A program made the translations under genes and the position numbers. The notes beneath the pieces are model-generated. The model saw only the letters and a program-made list of their open reading frames with translations, searched no databases and was not told the origin of the DNA. From Bacteroidales bacterium UBA1769 (GTDB lineage Bacteria > Bacteroidota > Bacteroidia > Bacteroidales > UBA932), in the NCBI GenBank assembly GCA_002314725.1, contig DCGV01000134.1, forward strand, positions 1 through 5,773: DNA of 5,773 bases. Direction: 5' to 3'. This document shows, one piece after another, positions 5,413 through 5,773 of the stretch; the first letter of the stretch is position 1; each line of letters begins with the position of its first letter.

Positions 5413-5773
5413 TTATTTGAGAAGTCTATTGCGGTATTCAATATATTTATCACAATTTTCTTTATAGGTAGCGATTGCTGATTCAACAGTATAATATCCT
5501 TCGTTTACATCAATTGTTGAATCTTCACCATACCAGTCCATAAATAAATTATAGATGGTATTAAAATCTTCATCGTATTGCGCGAGTTGTTTGATGACAT
5601 CAAATAAATAATCCCATTGAATATTTTCTGCAACATTGGCTTCGTCTGAGATATACTTGTAAAACAAATCTGGATTTTGTGAAATGAAATAATCGATTTC
5701 AAACGATGCGGCATTCATAAGATGCCAGAAACATTCGGTTTCACCTCTCTCCTTAAAGATTCGGTACTCATCT
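5413..5773 (-). CDS. Putative lipoprotein of unknown function, array copy 3 (C-terminal part, cut by window edge)
   Basis: The frame runs from the right window edge to a TAA at 5413-5415. About 119 C-terminal residues are visible, beginning DEYRIFKERGETECFWHLMNAA. That segment aligns with EYEACKERGDVAYFWQFQNA of copy 1, so the gene continues outside the window and the internal ATG at 5718 is not its start. Also shared are the spacing to a W-x-Y/F-x-F-D stretch (WDYLFDVIKQLAQYDED) and the C-terminal EYRNRLL, equivalent to IERRNALL. It is clearly more diverged than copies 1 and 2 are from each other, having C-F-W-H where they have Y-F-W-Q. The signal peptide is expected upstream but not seen. 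Function unknown. Confidence 0.8.
   Translation of the reverse strand, partial: DEYRIFKERGETECFWHLMNAASFEIDYFISQNPDLFYKYISDEANVAENIQWDYLFDVIKQLAQYDEDFNTIYNLFMDWYGEDSTIDVNEGYYTVESAIATYKENCDKYIEYRNRLLK

Overview
The window looks like an accessory region of a Bacteroidales-type genome (Bacteroides, Prevotella or Muribaculaceae relatives). This rests on moderately AT-rich DNA, no clear Shine-Dalgarno sequences, a DUF3795 protein, several lipoprotein genes and many structured intergenic repeats. The genus is an inference and cannot be fixed from the sequence alone.

Layout. Positions 1-756 hold no convincing gene but are dense in structure. There is a small GGGGGACAAA repeat cluster (171-210), a strikingly regular cloverleaf-like palindromic element (319-428, with weaker outer pairing from 296 to 455), a 59-bp tandem repeat whose units each carry a hairpin (460-610), and a 10-bp inverted repeat (626-662). 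Next come two genes on the + strand separated by 4 nt. The first (757-2907) encodes a 716-residue protein with a PD-(D/E)xK-like nuclease domain at the N-terminus and a DUF2075/superfamily 1-type helicase-ATPase behind it. The second (2912-3256) is a small DUF3795 protein with 13 cysteines.

The rest is a minus-strand array of paralogous putative lipoprotein genes of unknown function. Transcription runs right to left: a third copy cut by the window edge (5413-5773), copy 2 (4544-5377), copy 1 (3552-4364), a good intrinsic terminator (3498-3529), a pair of 72-bp-spaced GC-rich palindromes (3359-3475), and finally a 69-bp degenerate remnant of another copy (3257-3325). The remnant consists of three short pieces of the lipoprotein gene in the correct order. 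It begins at the base after the stop codon of the DUF3795 gene, so that point may be a recombination junction.

Interpretation. The nuclease-helicase gene is a plausible stand-alone nucleic-acid processing or anti-mobile-element enzyme in a variable locus, possibly co-transcribed with the cysteine-rich protein. The lipoprotein array appears to have grown by duplication and to be shedding copies by deletion. No function can be assigned to the lipoproteins from sequence alone.
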